DNA from: an uncultured Bacteroidales bacterium
GTDB taxonomy: Bacteria > Bacteroidota > Bacteroidia > Bacteroidales > UBA932
Assembly: GCA_944325505.1 (NCBI GenBank)
Contig: CALVAJ010000002.1
Location: 1 to 64,000 of the forward strand
Direction: 5' to 3'
DNA length: 64,000 nt
A program made the position numbers and the translations under genes. Positions 16,214 to 25,874 of the stretch are shown here, in pieces. Every line of letters begins with the position of its first letter. The stretch's first letter is position 1. A model generated the notes under the pieces. It was not told the DNA's origin, made no database searches, and was given only the letters and a program-made list of their open reading frames with translations.

Positions 16214-18637
16214 ATGAAACGGACTTTCAGTATTCTGATTGCCGCCGGTGCGGCGGCAATCACATTGTCTGCACAGCAGACACCGAATTATGAGCTTGCC
16301 GAAAGGTTTTCGGCAAAAAAGGTATCGCAGATGGTCCATTCCACGCGTGTTTCACCCAACTGGTTCCGGGATTCGGACAGGTTCTGGTACAAATGGGAGG
16401 ACTCCGACGGGACACAATATTATATAGTGGACGCGAAAACCGGGAAAAAGACAGCCGTTTTCGACATGGACAGGCTGGCCATGCAGATTACGGAAATCGT
16501 AAAGGACCCGTTCGATGCACAGCACCTTCCTGTCTCGAATCTGAAACTGAAGGATGACAGGGCCTTCACATTCGAGATAAAGAGCACCCTTGAAGAAAAG
16601 GATTCACTCAGGATAGAAAGATGGGGAGATAAAAAGGTTTTCAGTTTCTCATACGATATCGCCTCGAAGAAGCTGACCGATATCACCGGTCAGGAAGAGG
16701 AGGAGAAGTATCCTTCATGGGTGAATGTCTCTCCGGACGGAAAGATCGGAATCTTCGCAAAGAATGCCGACCTGTACTGGATGGATGCGGAAAACATGGC
16801 CAGGGCGGCCAAAGACGAAAAGGACAGCACCATCGTCGAGCACCGGATCACCACCGACGGAACACGCGAATTCTGCTGGGGAGCAGACAGTTACATGGGC
16901 TGGACCGAAACGGACTCTACCAAGAGGATCATGCCGTGGAATCTGGTCTGGTCACCGGATTCCCGGCATTTCGCCACTGTCAAATGCGACATGAGAGACA
17001 TAAAGGAACTGTGGGTGATCAATTCGCTGGGCAACCCGCGTCCGACCCTCGAGACCTATAAATACCAGATGCCCGGCGAGCCGGGACCGAAGGAACTGCT
17101 GTACGTGTTCTCAACGGAAGACATGAGCGGCAAATACATCAAAACCGTAGCTTTCAAGGACCAGAGCACGGGATTCGAGACGGCTCCGAAAACAACGAAG
17201 GACAGGTACAGGGATTATTATTCGAGCGTATGGCTCGGTGATAACAGCGGGTTCTACTTCAACCGAATCAGCCGTGACCTCAAGAGATACGACATCTGCC
17301 GCGTGGATCTGGACAGCGACTCTACCAGGACGGTCATTTCCGAAAGGATGAACACATATGTGGAATACAGGCCGCTGCGTCTGGTGAACGGAGGAAAACA
17401 GATGATCCACTGGTCGGAGCGCAACGGCTGGGCGAACCTCTATCTCTATAATGCCGACGGGTCGCTCGCAAACGCCATAGTCGAAGGCCCTTTCCATGTC
17501 GAGAACGTACTGGCCGTAAACGATGAGGAAGACTACATCATCTTCAACGCATGCGGATACGACAGGGGCGAGAATCCGTACCAGATGCACACATTCCGTG
17601 TCAACTTCGACGGCAGCGGGCTCAAACAGCTGGACATGGAAGACATGGACGTATGGGCTTCTGCCGACGATAACGGGAAATACCTCGTTCTGAACTACTC
17701 CCGCGTAGACGCAGCTCCGGCATCAGCCCTTTATACCGCTTCCGGAGCCAAGAAAGCCGACCTGGAAAAGGCAGACCTTTCACAGCTTTTTGCCGCAGGG
17801 TACAAATTCCCTGAAAGATTCACCGTGAAAGCCGCCGACGGAGTCACCGACCTGTACGGAGTCATGTACAAGCCTTTCGATTTCGATTCTACCAAAGTAT
17901 ATCCTATAATAGAATACGTATATCCAGGTCCGCAGGTAGAGGCCAACAACATTTCATGGAGCTCCGGCATGACCCGCACCGACAGGCTCGCCCAGATGGG
18001 ATTCATCGTAGTCACCGTCGGAAACCGCGGAGGCCATCCGAACAGATCGAAATGGTACCACAACTACGGATACGGCAACCTGCGCGACTACGGCCTCGAA
18101 GACCAGAAGACGGCAGTACAGAGGCTTGCTGCCCTGTACCCGTGGATCGATGCCACCCGCGTCGGGATACACGGGCATTCCGGCGGAGGATTCATGTCTA
18201 CTGCAGCCATACTCAAATATCCCGATTTCTACAAAGTGGCAGTATCATGCGCCGGGAACCACGACAACAGCATATACAACCGCTGGTGGAGCGAGCAGCA
18301 TCACGGGATACTGGAAGAAGTAAGCGAAAAAGGGGACACGTCATTTGTATACAGAATAGACACCAACCCGCAGATCGCGAAAAACCTCAAAGGCCATCTG
18401 CTCCTGGTCCACGGAGACATCGACAACAACGTGCATCCGGCCAACACCGTCAGGGTGGTGAATGCGCTGATACGTGCCAACAAGCGTTTCGACATGTTCC
18501 TTCTCCCAGGGCAGCGCCACGGATTCGGAGACATGAACGAGTACTTCTTCTGGAGGATGGCGGACTATTTCAGCGAATATCTGCTGGGAAGCAGCCAGAT
18601 GGAAAAGACCGACATAGTCCAGTTGAACAACGACTGA
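16214..18637 (+). CDS. Dipeptidyl-peptidase IV family serine peptidase (S9B)
   Basis: An 807-residue exported peptidase that removes X-Pro or X-Ala dipeptides from peptide N-termini. It begins with a signal peptide (start chosen at 16214, where MKRTFSILIAAG begins; 13 upstream codons are ignored). A beta-propeller region follows, then the alpha/beta-hydrolase domain with the catalytic triad Ser656 (GHSGGGF), Asp737 (HGDIDNNVH) and His769 (PGQRHGF). The TVGNRGGHPNRSKW segment typical of the family is present. The enzyme likely acts in the periplasm or at the surface in peptide use. Confidence 0.92.
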   Translation: MKRTFSILIAAGAAAITLSAQQTPNYELAERFSAKKVSQMVHSTRVSPNWFRDSDRFWYKWEDSDGTQYYIVDAKTGKKTAVFDMDRLAMQITEIVKDPFDAQHLPVSNLKLKDDRAFTFEIKSTLEEKDSLRIERWGDKKVFSFSYDIASKKLTDITGQEEEEKYPSWVNVSPDGKIGIFAKNADLYWMDAENMARAAKDEKDSTIVEHRITTDGTREFCWGADSYMGWTETDSTKRIMPWNLVWSPDSRHFATVKCDMRDIKELWVINSLGNPRPTLETYKYQMPGEPGPKELLYVFSTEDMSGKYIKTVAFKDQSTGFETAPKTTKDRYRDYYSSVWLGDNSGFYFNRISRDLKRYDICRVDLDSDSTRTVISERMNTYVEYRPLRLVNGGKQMIHWSERNGWANLYLYNADGSLANAIVEGPFHVENVLAVNDEEDYIIFNACGYDRGENPYQMHTFRVNFDGSGLKQLDMEDMDVWASADDNGKYLVLNYSRVDAAPASALYTASGAKKADLEKADLSQLFAAGYKFPERFTVKAADGVTDLYGVMYKPFDFDSTKVYPIIEYVYPGPQVEANNISWSSGMTRTDRLAQMGFIVVTVGNRGGHPNRSKWYHNYGYGNLRDYGLEDQKTAVQRLAALYPWIDATRVGIHGHSGGGFMSTAAILKYPDFYKVAVSCAGNHDNSIYNRWWSEQHHGILEEVSEKGDTSFVYRIDTNPQIAKNLKGHLLLVHGDIDNNVHPANTVRVVNALIRANKRFDMFLLPGQRHGFGDMNEYFFWRMADYFSEYLLGSSQMEKTDIVQLNND

Positions 18638-18688
18638 AACGAAGTGAAACCGGAGAGGGCACATTTAATGATTTTTTCACTTTAATGT

Positions 18689-18720
18689 ATTGTTAATGTT
18701 TTTTATTTTGCATACTTTTG
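18689..18720 (+). promoter_or_regulatory. Promoter upstream of SusCD locus 1
   Basis: ATTG (18689-18692) and TACTTTTG (18713-18720), spaced 20 bases, match the Bacteroidetes pattern. A start near 18727 would give a leader of about 280 nt before the first gene at 19006, containing the two hairpin structures listed next. Confidence 0.6.
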
Positions 18721-18786
18721 CTATGAAATTTTCAAAAGAGAATATTTTTCGAGACGTAAGCAAATGAAGGGAATACACAACACATG

Positions 18787-18842
18787 TGAAACACGTCGTC
18801 TAGCATGGACATCGTACGCAATGTCCTGGACGGCATGTTTCA
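18787..18842 (+). promoter_or_regulatory. Nested stem-loop in the SusCD locus 1 leader
   Basis: TGAAACA (18787-18793) pairs with TGTTTCA (18836-18842), CGTC pairs with GACG inside it, and GGACAT pairs with ATGTCC around an 8-base loop. A C8 run (18849-18856) follows. The nested pairing suggests a structured leader RNA. Confidence 0.5.
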
Positions 18843-18893
18843 TAGTTACCCCCCCCTGTCAGCATAATTTAAAGTTTCCCGATATATAAAGAC

Positions 18894-18946
18894 CGGAAGG
18901 CCGTACGGAAAATTGTCTGGAACGACAATATCCGTACGGCCTTCCG
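18894..18946 (+). promoter_or_regulatory. Strong 16-bp hairpin in the SusCD locus 1 leader
   Basis: The arm CGGAAGGCCGTACGGA (18894-18909) is perfectly complementary to 18931-18946, with an inner TTGTC/GACAA stem. No U tract follows, so it is not a standard terminator. An attenuator, a processing site or a trans-acting RNA are possible roles. Nothing else is seen in the 368-base gap. Confidence 0.6.
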
Positions 18947-19005
18947 TGTATGATACCCTGCCGTCGGGACGCCTGCTCTTATGACCACAACCAAACACAA
19001 TAGAC

Positions 19006-21510
19006 ATGACACAGAAACTATCGACATCATCCTGTATTTTCTATGCTGTTTCCCTGCTGACAGCCTGCCTGATAGGATGCAGCAGCGAAAAAATCACCGG
19101 AACGACTCCCGAAAACCAGGAACCTTCCGGAGGAGAAGAATATGAAGACATCCAGGTAATAGACGGAAAAGTCCGGTTTTTCCTGTATGAAGCCGAAGAC
19201 GCAGCCCGCAAGGCCATCGGGACAGAAGCGACCGTATGGCAAAACGCCGACATAAAGGTCAACGGCGTGTCATATGATGCCGCAACCGATGAGCGCGGAC
19301 GGGCATATATCGATGTAAAGGCATCCGGGACAAACACATACAATGCCACTGTCACTGACGGCGGGACCGGCATCTGGCACGGAGCCTCACTGTATTCGGA
19401 CATAAAGCTCCCTGTCTCGCAGTTCTACGGGAAAGCGGCCAAGTCCCTGAAGTCATATCCGATGTATGGTTCGTACACCAAAGAAACCGGCAACAAGCTC
19501 GTATTCAATGACGCTTTCGCCGTGCTCGACCTGAAAATATCAGGCGGCGGGAAAGTATCTTCCGTAAAAGTTTCCGATCCTGCGGGAGCGCTGCTCGCCG
19601 GCTCTGCCGACATGCTGCCTTCGCGCGGATACTTCACGGTAAATGAAGGGCTCTGCTTTGCCGTGCTCAACTGTACGGCAGACGGAGAATATGTCCCGCT
19701 GGCAGAACAGCCGACGGATTTCCACATTATGCTGGCTCCGGGAGACTATAAGTCAGGACTGGAGGTCACCGTAACGGACTCTGACCACAGAGCCATGACC
19801 GTGACCCTGGACCCGGTCACCCTTACGGCCGGGAAAGCATACGCCACCGCTATCGGATACAGCCCGGAAGAAGACCTGGTGTTCCATGAGAGTTTCGACA
19901 ACTTCGTCTGGGGCGGAGACATCATGGGAGGGGAAGGGACAACAGGCTATGCCCCGACTGACGAAGCCATATCCCCGGATTCCGGAACAGACAGGGACGG
20001 ATATGCGGAAGCACTGGCAAAGGTCCCGTACAATACTCCGGGAACCGCATTCATCCAGTCGAACACATGGGATGAAGTCAACGGAAAAACAGTAGGCACG
20101 TCACACCTGATGTCCGACTCCTATATCAAAAGCCGCAACATAGGCGACTACACCTACATGTTCCGATGCCAGGAATATCAGGGCGTACTGGCTTGCGGGA
20201 CCGGGAATACCGGCAGGGGCATATTCCAGACATCAGCCCTCAGGCATATCAGCGGGCTGAGCAGAGTGAAAGCTTCTTTCGATTTCTGCTACCAGCCAGG
20301 TTCCACGGACCTGATGCTGTTTCAGGTCCTCAACGGAGGCAGCATCAGATCCGTCTCAATAAACGGGAATCCGATAACCCTCGATGAAACCAACTCCGGA
20401 TTCTCCGGAGTGACCGGAAAGTACATCCTTGAAAAAGACTATGTCACCATCCCGGCAAATGAAGCCGCCGCCAAAGAGTGGCAGCATGTAGAAGTTGTCA
20501 TCGACAACGCAACGGACGGGACCATGCTCTACTGGGCAGGAAACTCATCCTCTTCCGGAGTGCACGGCTTCTATCTCGACAATATCTCGGTCCGCTCTCT
20601 CGGACAGATGCCGAAAGGGACATCCAACCTGAGAGTCCTGTACTGGAATATCCAGAACGGGATGTGGTCCGATCAGGACAGCAACTATGACACATTCGTC
20701 AAATGGGTCAGGAAATACGATCCGGACATCTGCGTATGGTGCGAAGCCTCTTCCATATATAAGGACAACTCCGCTTCCGCAGAAGATGCGAACAAGAGGT
20801 TCCTTCCGGACGGATGGGCCGCCCTGGCCGCAAGATACGGGCACGCATATACGGCCATAGGAGGAAAGAGAGACAACTATCCTCAGGTCGTGACATCCAA
20901 ATATCCTATCGAGACTCTGCTGAAAATAACCGACACCGACCAGGCGGGCAAACCAGTATCCCACGGTGCGGGAGTACAGCAGATAGAGGTAAACGGGCAG
21001 AAAATCAACATACTCACTCTCCATCTCTGGCCTCAGGCTTACGGATACGGTGTCTCTGCGGCAGATCAGGAAACCAGCAAACAGAACAATGAAGGGGACA
21101 AATACCGTGAATTCGAAATAAAGTATATCTGCAATAACACGCTCGGGTCCACGGAGTTCTCGGACGTCAGGAACTGGCTGATGCTCGGCGACTTCAACTC
21201 CCGCTCCCCGCTGGACAACTGGTACTACAAGTATCCCGAAAACGATACCAGACTGCTCGTCCATAAATATATTCTGGACAATACCGGAATGAAGGACATT
21301 ATCGCGGAGCGGTACGAAGGCTCATTCATAAGTACGACATCCGGCAATGCCCGTATCGACTTCGTATATGCATCCGACCCGATGTACGGACGCATAGTCA
21401 ACGCCTGGGTGCTCACCGATGGCTGGACGACTCCTGTCAAAACGCCTTTTTCCAACTTCTACGATCCGTCGGACCACAGACCGATCATAATAGATTTCGA
21501 AATGAAATAA
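19006..21510 (+). CDS. Surface lipoprotein with endonuclease/exonuclease/phosphatase domain
   Basis: An 834-residue lipoprotein: signal peptide and lipobox with Cys near residue 25 (CLIGCSS). Residues ~45-290 are beta-rich and of no recognised family. A second beta-sandwich-like region at ~290-535 begins with FHESFDNFVWGGD. The EEP (DNase I-like) domain runs from ~542 to the end. Catalytic landmarks are Asn in YWNIQNG, Glu in VWCEA, Asp729/Asn731 in GDFNS and Asp823/His824 in DPSDHRP. EEP enzymes cut phosphodiesters or phosphomonoesters in nucleic acids, inositol phosphates or sphingomyelin; the substrate here is unknown. It is the first gene of the SusCD locus 1 operon. Confidence 0.82.
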   Translation: MTQKLSTSSCIFYAVSLLTACLIGCSSEKITGTTPENQEPSGGEEYEDIQVIDGKVRFFLYEAEDAARKAIGTEATVWQNADIKVNGVSYDAATDERGRAYIDVKASGTNTYNATVTDGGTGIWHGASLYSDIKLPVSQFYGKAAKSLKSYPMYGSYTKETGNKLVFNDAFAVLDLKISGGGKVSSVKVSDPAGALLAGSADMLPSRGYFTVNEGLCFAVLNCTADGEYVPLAEQPTDFHIMLAPGDYKSGLEVTVTDSDHRAMTVTLDPVTLTAGKAYATAIGYSPEEDLVFHESFDNFVWGGDIMGGEGTTGYAPTDEAISPDSGTDRDGYAEALAKVPYNTPGTAFIQSNTWDEVNGKTVGTSHLMSDSYIKSRNIGDYTYMFRCQEYQGVLACGTGNTGRGIFQTSALRHISGLSRVKASFDFCYQPGSTDLMLFQVLNGGSIRSVSINGNPITLDETNSGFSGVTGKYILEKDYVTIPANEAAAKEWQHVEVVIDNATDGTMLYWAGNSSSSGVHGFYLDNISVRSLGQMPKGTSNLRVLYWNIQNGMWSDQDSNYDTFVKWVRKYDPDICVWCEASSIYKDNSASAEDANKRFLPDGWAALAARYGHAYTAIGGKRDNYPQVVTSKYPIETLLKITDTDQAGKPVSHGAGVQQIEVNGQKINILTLHLWPQAYGYGVSAADQETSKQNNEGDKYREFEIKYICNNTLGSTEFSDVRNWLMLGDFNSRSPLDNWYYKYPENDTRLLVHKYILDNTGMKDIIAERYEGSFISTTSGNARIDFVYASDPMYGRIVNAWVLTDGWTTPVKTPFSNFYDPSDHRPIIIDFEMK

Positions 21511-21540
21511 ACCTGATATTATCAATTAATCCTATTATTT

Positions 21541-22740
21541 ATGAAAATCCAATCTCGTATGGGGATTCTAAGCCGTTTGCTGTGGACGGCAGCCGGGTTC
21601 ATACCGCTGCTTTCCGCATTCTGGCTGGTCTCATGTGAAAAGCACTCGAACGCCGAGCGCGTCGAATCAATCACCGTCTACAGTGACGCTGTCTCAGGGG
21701 AACCTCTCGAATATGCCCTTGTAAGCGTCCGTGGAGGGAATGTGAAACTGTACGTCGATTCAAACATCGACTTTACCGCCACATGGCAGGATGGGGAAAG
21801 CACCCCTTGGGTCAAGGTCCTCGACTGCTCGGAAACCGACCCGCAGACAGGAAAACGCATAGTATCCTTAGAAGTCATGGGCAGGAACTCAGGAGCCGGG
21901 AATACCTCCGCAAACCCGTACAGATACACCAGACGCACAGGCATGCTGATCCTCTCGCCTACTGATCCCGCACTCAACTACAACCGCATCCTGCCTGTCC
22001 ATCAAGGCGTATCATCAAGGACGAGCAGCGACTTTTCATTCCTCAGATACGGGGAGAGCGACCCGAGAATCGAAGGCGGCGAGACATCCATCGACGAGTG
22101 GACTGCAGCCCAGCTCAACTACGGGTTCTCATCCACACAAAGAACCGACGGGATTGCCACCTGCTGCTTCGGCAAGAACGGGTATATCAGGCTCGGAGAC
22201 GGGGAAGGACACGGAGCGGACCTGCTCTCTCCGTTCACCAGCTCACTCCGCAGCGATTCCCTGCTGATGGTCGCTTTCAAGGCAGTCGCCTACACCGACT
22301 TCTACTCAAGGGTAAAGGATAACAACAAATTCACGGTAGAAGTCCTTGACGGAGGCGTCCTGTCCGACTTCGTCAATACCTCCGGCAATGGGGAAGGGAC
22401 CGGGGAGGGGGAAACCGCACCGGCAAGAACATCCATCGACCTCGAAGCGCCTTATTACGATTTCGATGACGAAGACTTCCCATCAACCATGTGGGACGGA
22501 AGCAACTTTCTGATATTCATTGAAAGCACTGCTGCCAATCCGCTCACCGCAAATACAAGAATCCGCATTTCCTGCGGTTCGCTCGACCGGCAGGAAACCG
22601 TCAACAGCCGTATCTTCATCGATGACTTCTACATCTACAGACTGGAAAAAGAAGAAAAGGACTACTACTTTTCAGAAAACGGAGGAAGCGGAAAAGACAT
22701 GGTTCTGGGCGCTGTTTCCGATGAAGAAGGACAGCAATAA
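21541..22740 (+). CDS. SusCD-associated lipoprotein of unknown function
   Basis: A 399-residue predicted lipoprotein with signal peptide and lipobox (WLVSC, Cys ~32). The first ~120 residues resemble a BACON-like beta-sandwich (LYVDSNIDFTATWQDGE, then KIVS-like strands). The rest looks like a jelly-roll module with GYIRLGDGEGHGADLLSP and SLLMVAFKAVAYTDF, a pattern seen in surface binding proteins. No catalytic residues are recognised. It lies between the EEP lipoprotein (30 bases) and susC (24 bases), so it is probably part of the same surface complex. The domain assignments are by eye and uncertain. Confidence 0.7.
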   Translation: MKIQSRMGILSRLLWTAAGFIPLLSAFWLVSCEKHSNAERVESITVYSDAVSGEPLEYALVSVRGGNVKLYVDSNIDFTATWQDGESTPWVKVLDCSETDPQTGKRIVSLEVMGRNSGAGNTSANPYRYTRRTGMLILSPTDPALNYNRILPVHQGVSSRTSSDFSFLRYGESDPRIEGGETSIDEWTAAQLNYGFSSTQRTDGIATCCFGKNGYIRLGDGEGHGADLLSPFTSSLRSDSLLMVAFKAVAYTDFYSRVKDNNKFTVEVLDGGVLSDFVNTSGNGEGTGEGETAPARTSIDLEAPYYDFDDEDFPSTMWDGSNFLIFIESTAANPLTANTRIRISCGSLDRQETVNSRIFIDDFYIYRLEKEEKDYYFSENGGSGKDMVLGAVSDEEGQQ

Positions 22741-22764
22741 ATTTTCACCTAAAAAACCAAGGAA

Positions 22765-25700
22765 ATGAATATCTTACAAAGAACAACAAGAGTATCTGCC
22801 AGGATAGCGGCGCTTATCGCCGTCCTGACACTGGCAATAGCTTTTGCCCCTCAATCTTATGCCCAGGAAACGCGGACCGTCACAGGAACCGTATCCGATA
22901 TGGAAGGGAATCCGTTGGCCGGCGCCGCTGTCATGATTTCCGGGAACAATACAGGAGCAATCACCGATACCGACGGCAACTTCACCATCAAGGTAAAGAC
23001 ATCCGACGAACTGACCTTCTCTTTCCTCGGATTCAAGGACGTGACCGTAAAAGTCGGGAACAGGGCAAAATTCAACATCACCCTGGAAGAAGACCTGTCG
23101 GCACTCGATGAAGTCGTTGTCATAGGCTACGGACAGGTGGCGAAAAAAGACCTTACAGGCTCGGTGTCGACCGTAAAGATGTCTGACATAGCCGATGCGC
23201 CGAACCTCTCTGTCGACAATGCCCTGCAGGGACGTATAGCCGGAGCGGATTTCCTCTCTACAACGGGAGAGCCGGGCGCCACTACCAGTATCCGTATCCG
23301 CGGTACACGCTCCATCAACGCCTCCAACGAGCCTCTGATCGTAGTGGACGGAGTGATGGACGCCATACATGACCTCAACGACCTGAACTCGGACGACATC
23401 GCTTCCATCTCTGTCCTGAAAGACGCTTCATCCACAGCCATATACGGATCAAGGGGAGCGAACGGAGTAATCCTCATCACCACCAAAAAAGGAATAGGGA
23501 CAAAAGGGAAGCCGAACATTACGTTCAAGGCGGACATGGGCTTCTCGCAACTCCCGAGAAACCTCGATATAATGAACGCGTCCGAGTTTGCACAGTACCG
23601 TAACGACTATGCATATTTCGGCAACGACGCCAACCACCCCAATATAGGTCCCGACACGCCTCTGTCAGGCTCCGTATATCCCGACCCTCTTTCTCTCGGA
23701 GAGGGGACCGACTGGATAAAGCAGATCACCCGCACTGCGATGTATTCGAATTATGCACTCTCAGTGTCCGGCAACGAAGAGAAATCATCGTACTACGTAT
23801 CGATGTCATACAACGACACCGAAGGAATCATCCTGGACAGCGGGCAGAAGCGCTTCACCGGCCGTATCAACCTCGACAGACAGCTGTTCAAATGGCTTAA
23901 GGCAGGATATACCGGATCATACACATGGCGCCATAACGACCAGAACAAAGCTACCATCGGAGGTACCAACTGGTGGTCGGGAGCACAGTACCTGTCACCG
24001 ATGATCAAGCCGAATGACACTTATAACCCATTGTATTACAACGGTCAGAAAATCAACACGCCGACAGCCCTCATAAACCAGAATACATACTATCTCGAAA
24101 GGCACTCGCACAACCACTCGTTCACCCTCAGGGCGGAACCGGTCAAGAACTTCGTCATCAACAGCGTATTCTCATATTACCTGTACCAGCGCCATACGTA
24201 CAGATACTATCCGGGAACCCTTCCGATGAAAAGCGAAAACGAAGGAGGAGAGGCCTACAGGGCCGAATGGGACGAGAATACTTTTTCATGGGAGACTACG
24301 GCCGGATACAAACTGGAAAAGAAAGGACACACATTCGATGTGCTCGGAGGATTCTCGGCATACAGATATGCGTCGCATGATTTCAACCTCTCGGGAAAAG
24401 GCTATATGGACGATTCCATAATGTGGAACAACATGAACGGCGTGCTCGACAAGGAAACCTACACGGCCAACACCGCCTACTCCAAGAAAACCAAGATGTC
24501 GGTATACGCCCGTATGAACTACAACTGGAAGTCGCGCTACTACCTGACCGTCACAGGACGATACGACGGCGCATCCAACTTCGCGGCCAACAACAAATGG
24601 GCGTTCTTCCCTTCCGCCGCATTCAAATGGAACGTCTCCAATGAGAATTTCCTCAAAGACTGCACCTGGATAGATGACCTGTCGCTACGTCTGAGCGCAG
24701 GTATGACCGGAAATGACGCGATCAGCACATACCGCTCCCTGGCGGCCCTTTCCTCTACCACGGGAGGATACCTTTTCGGAGGCTCGCAGCCGGTAGCGTT
24801 CTACCGAAGCAGGCTCGACTCTCCGGACCTGACATGGGAAAAGACGATGTCCTACAACATCGCGCTGGACTGGTCGATGTTCAAGGGCCGCCTCAACATC
24901 ACTGCAGAGGCATACAAATCCACTACTACGGACCTTCTGATGACACTGGCCGTCGCATCCCAGACAGGATATTCTTCAAGATGGACAAACATCGGACAGA
25001 CATCCAACAAAGGTATCGAGCTGTCGATAGAAAGCATGAACATCTCCAGGCCTAAATTCAGTTGGTCCACCACATTCACCATATCGCACAACGAGCAGAT
25101 GGTAGACGACATCGGATCCGAAGAATACATTTCGGCATATGACTCTCCTGGAAACAATCCATACATGATGTACGGATATGTAAAAGGATATCCGCTCAAC
25201 TCGCTCTGGGGCTTCAAATACGGAGGCACCTGGAAAAACGAGCAGGAACGCCTTGAAAACGAGGTAACGAGAACCTATGTAAGTCCGTCGAATACCGACG
25301 GAGGCCCGCGCTACTATGACATCAACCACGACGGTGTGATGTCGAAGGATGACCTCATCTACCAGGGCAACGCCGATCCTGTAGTCTACGGAGGACTGCA
25401 GAACACATTCTACATCCACGGACTCACCCTCGGAGTGTACTTCGCCTACTCGCTCGGAGGCAAGATCTACAACTATTCTGAAATATACATGGCAGGATCG
25501 ACATTCACGAACCAGTACCGCTACATGCTGGACGCATGGCACCCTGTCAGGAATCCGGATTCAGACATTCCGAGAGCCGGAGCAAAGACAGATGCCGCCC
25601 TCCCGAGCGACTTCATGATTCATGATGCATCCTACCTCAGGCTGAAGAACGTGTCCGTTTCCTACACCTTCGACCTCAAGAACAAGTGTTCATGGCTGAG

Positions 25701-25869
25701 GGACATCACCATAGGGGTATCCGGAGAAAACCTGTACCTGTGGAAAAAGTACAACGGATTCGACCCCGACGTCTCCAGTGAAGGCACATCGTCCACGCTC
25801 CGCCGTATGGACCTGGGAGCCTATCCTAAACCGAGAACAATCATATTCAGCTTACAATTCAGATACTAA
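22765..25869 (+). CDS. SusC-family TonB-linked outer-membrane transporter (locus 1)
   Basis: A 1034-residue TonB-dependent receptor. Signal peptide to about residue 32, a carboxypeptidase-like regulatory domain (TVTGTVSDMEGNPLAGAAV, to ~110), the TonB box region LDEVVVIGYGQV, a plug domain (NALQGRIAGADF ... IYGSRGANGVILITTKKG), then a 22-strand barrel ending in ..FSLQFRY with terminal aromatic residue. No STN domain is present, so this locus is not controlled by FecR signalling through SusC. It forms the gated channel closed by the SusD lid encoded 5 bases downstream. AAGGAA sits 6 bases or so before its ATG. Confidence 0.95.
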   Translation: MNILQRTTRVSARIAALIAVLTLAIAFAPQSYAQETRTVTGTVSDMEGNPLAGAAVMISGNNTGAITDTDGNFTIKVKTSDELTFSFLGFKDVTVKVGNRAKFNITLEEDLSALDEVVVIGYGQVAKKDLTGSVSTVKMSDIADAPNLSVDNALQGRIAGADFLSTTGEPGATTSIRIRGTRSINASNEPLIVVDGVMDAIHDLNDLNSDDIASISVLKDASSTAIYGSRGANGVILITTKKGIGTKGKPNITFKADMGFSQLPRNLDIMNASEFAQYRNDYAYFGNDANHPNIGPDTPLSGSVYPDPLSLGEGTDWIKQITRTAMYSNYALSVSGNEEKSSYYVSMSYNDTEGIILDSGQKRFTGRINLDRQLFKWLKAGYTGSYTWRHNDQNKATIGGTNWWSGAQYLSPMIKPNDTYNPLYYNGQKINTPTALINQNTYYLERHSHNHSFTLRAEPVKNFVINSVFSYYLYQRHTYRYYPGTLPMKSENEGGEAYRAEWDENTFSWETTAGYKLEKKGHTFDVLGGFSAYRYASHDFNLSGKGYMDDSIMWNNMNGVLDKETYTANTAYSKKTKMSVYARMNYNWKSRYYLTVTGRYDGASNFAANNKWAFFPSAAFKWNVSNENFLKDCTWIDDLSLRLSAGMTGNDAISTYRSLAALSSTTGGYLFGGSQPVAFYRSRLDSPDLTWEKTMSYNIALDWSMFKGRLNITAEAYKSTTTDLLMTLAVASQTGYSSRWTNIGQTSNKGIELSIESMNISRPKFSWSTTFTISHNEQMVDDIGSEEYISAYDSPGNNPYMMYGYVKGYPLNSLWGFKYGGTWKNEQERLENEVTRTYVSPSNTDGGPRYYDINHDGVMSKDDLIYQGNADPVVYGGLQNTFYIHGLTLGVYFAYSLGGKIYNYSEIYMAGSTFTNQYRYMLDAWHPVRNPDSDIPRAGAKTDAALPSDFMIHDASYLRLKNVSVSYTFDLKNKCSWLRDITIGVSGENLYLWKKYNGFDPDVSSEGTSSTLRRMDLGAYPKPRTIIFSLQFRY

Positions 25870-25874
25870 TCATC

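Noticed and set aside
18723-18767. Short frame reading MKFSKENIFRDVSK after the locus 1 promoter
   Set aside because: Its ATG would coincide with the predicted transcription start, there is no ribosome site, and no run of regulatory codons suggests a leader peptide.
18849-18856. C8 run as a phase-variation switch
   Set aside because: It is in a non-coding leader and not placed between promoter elements; length variation would have no obvious effect.
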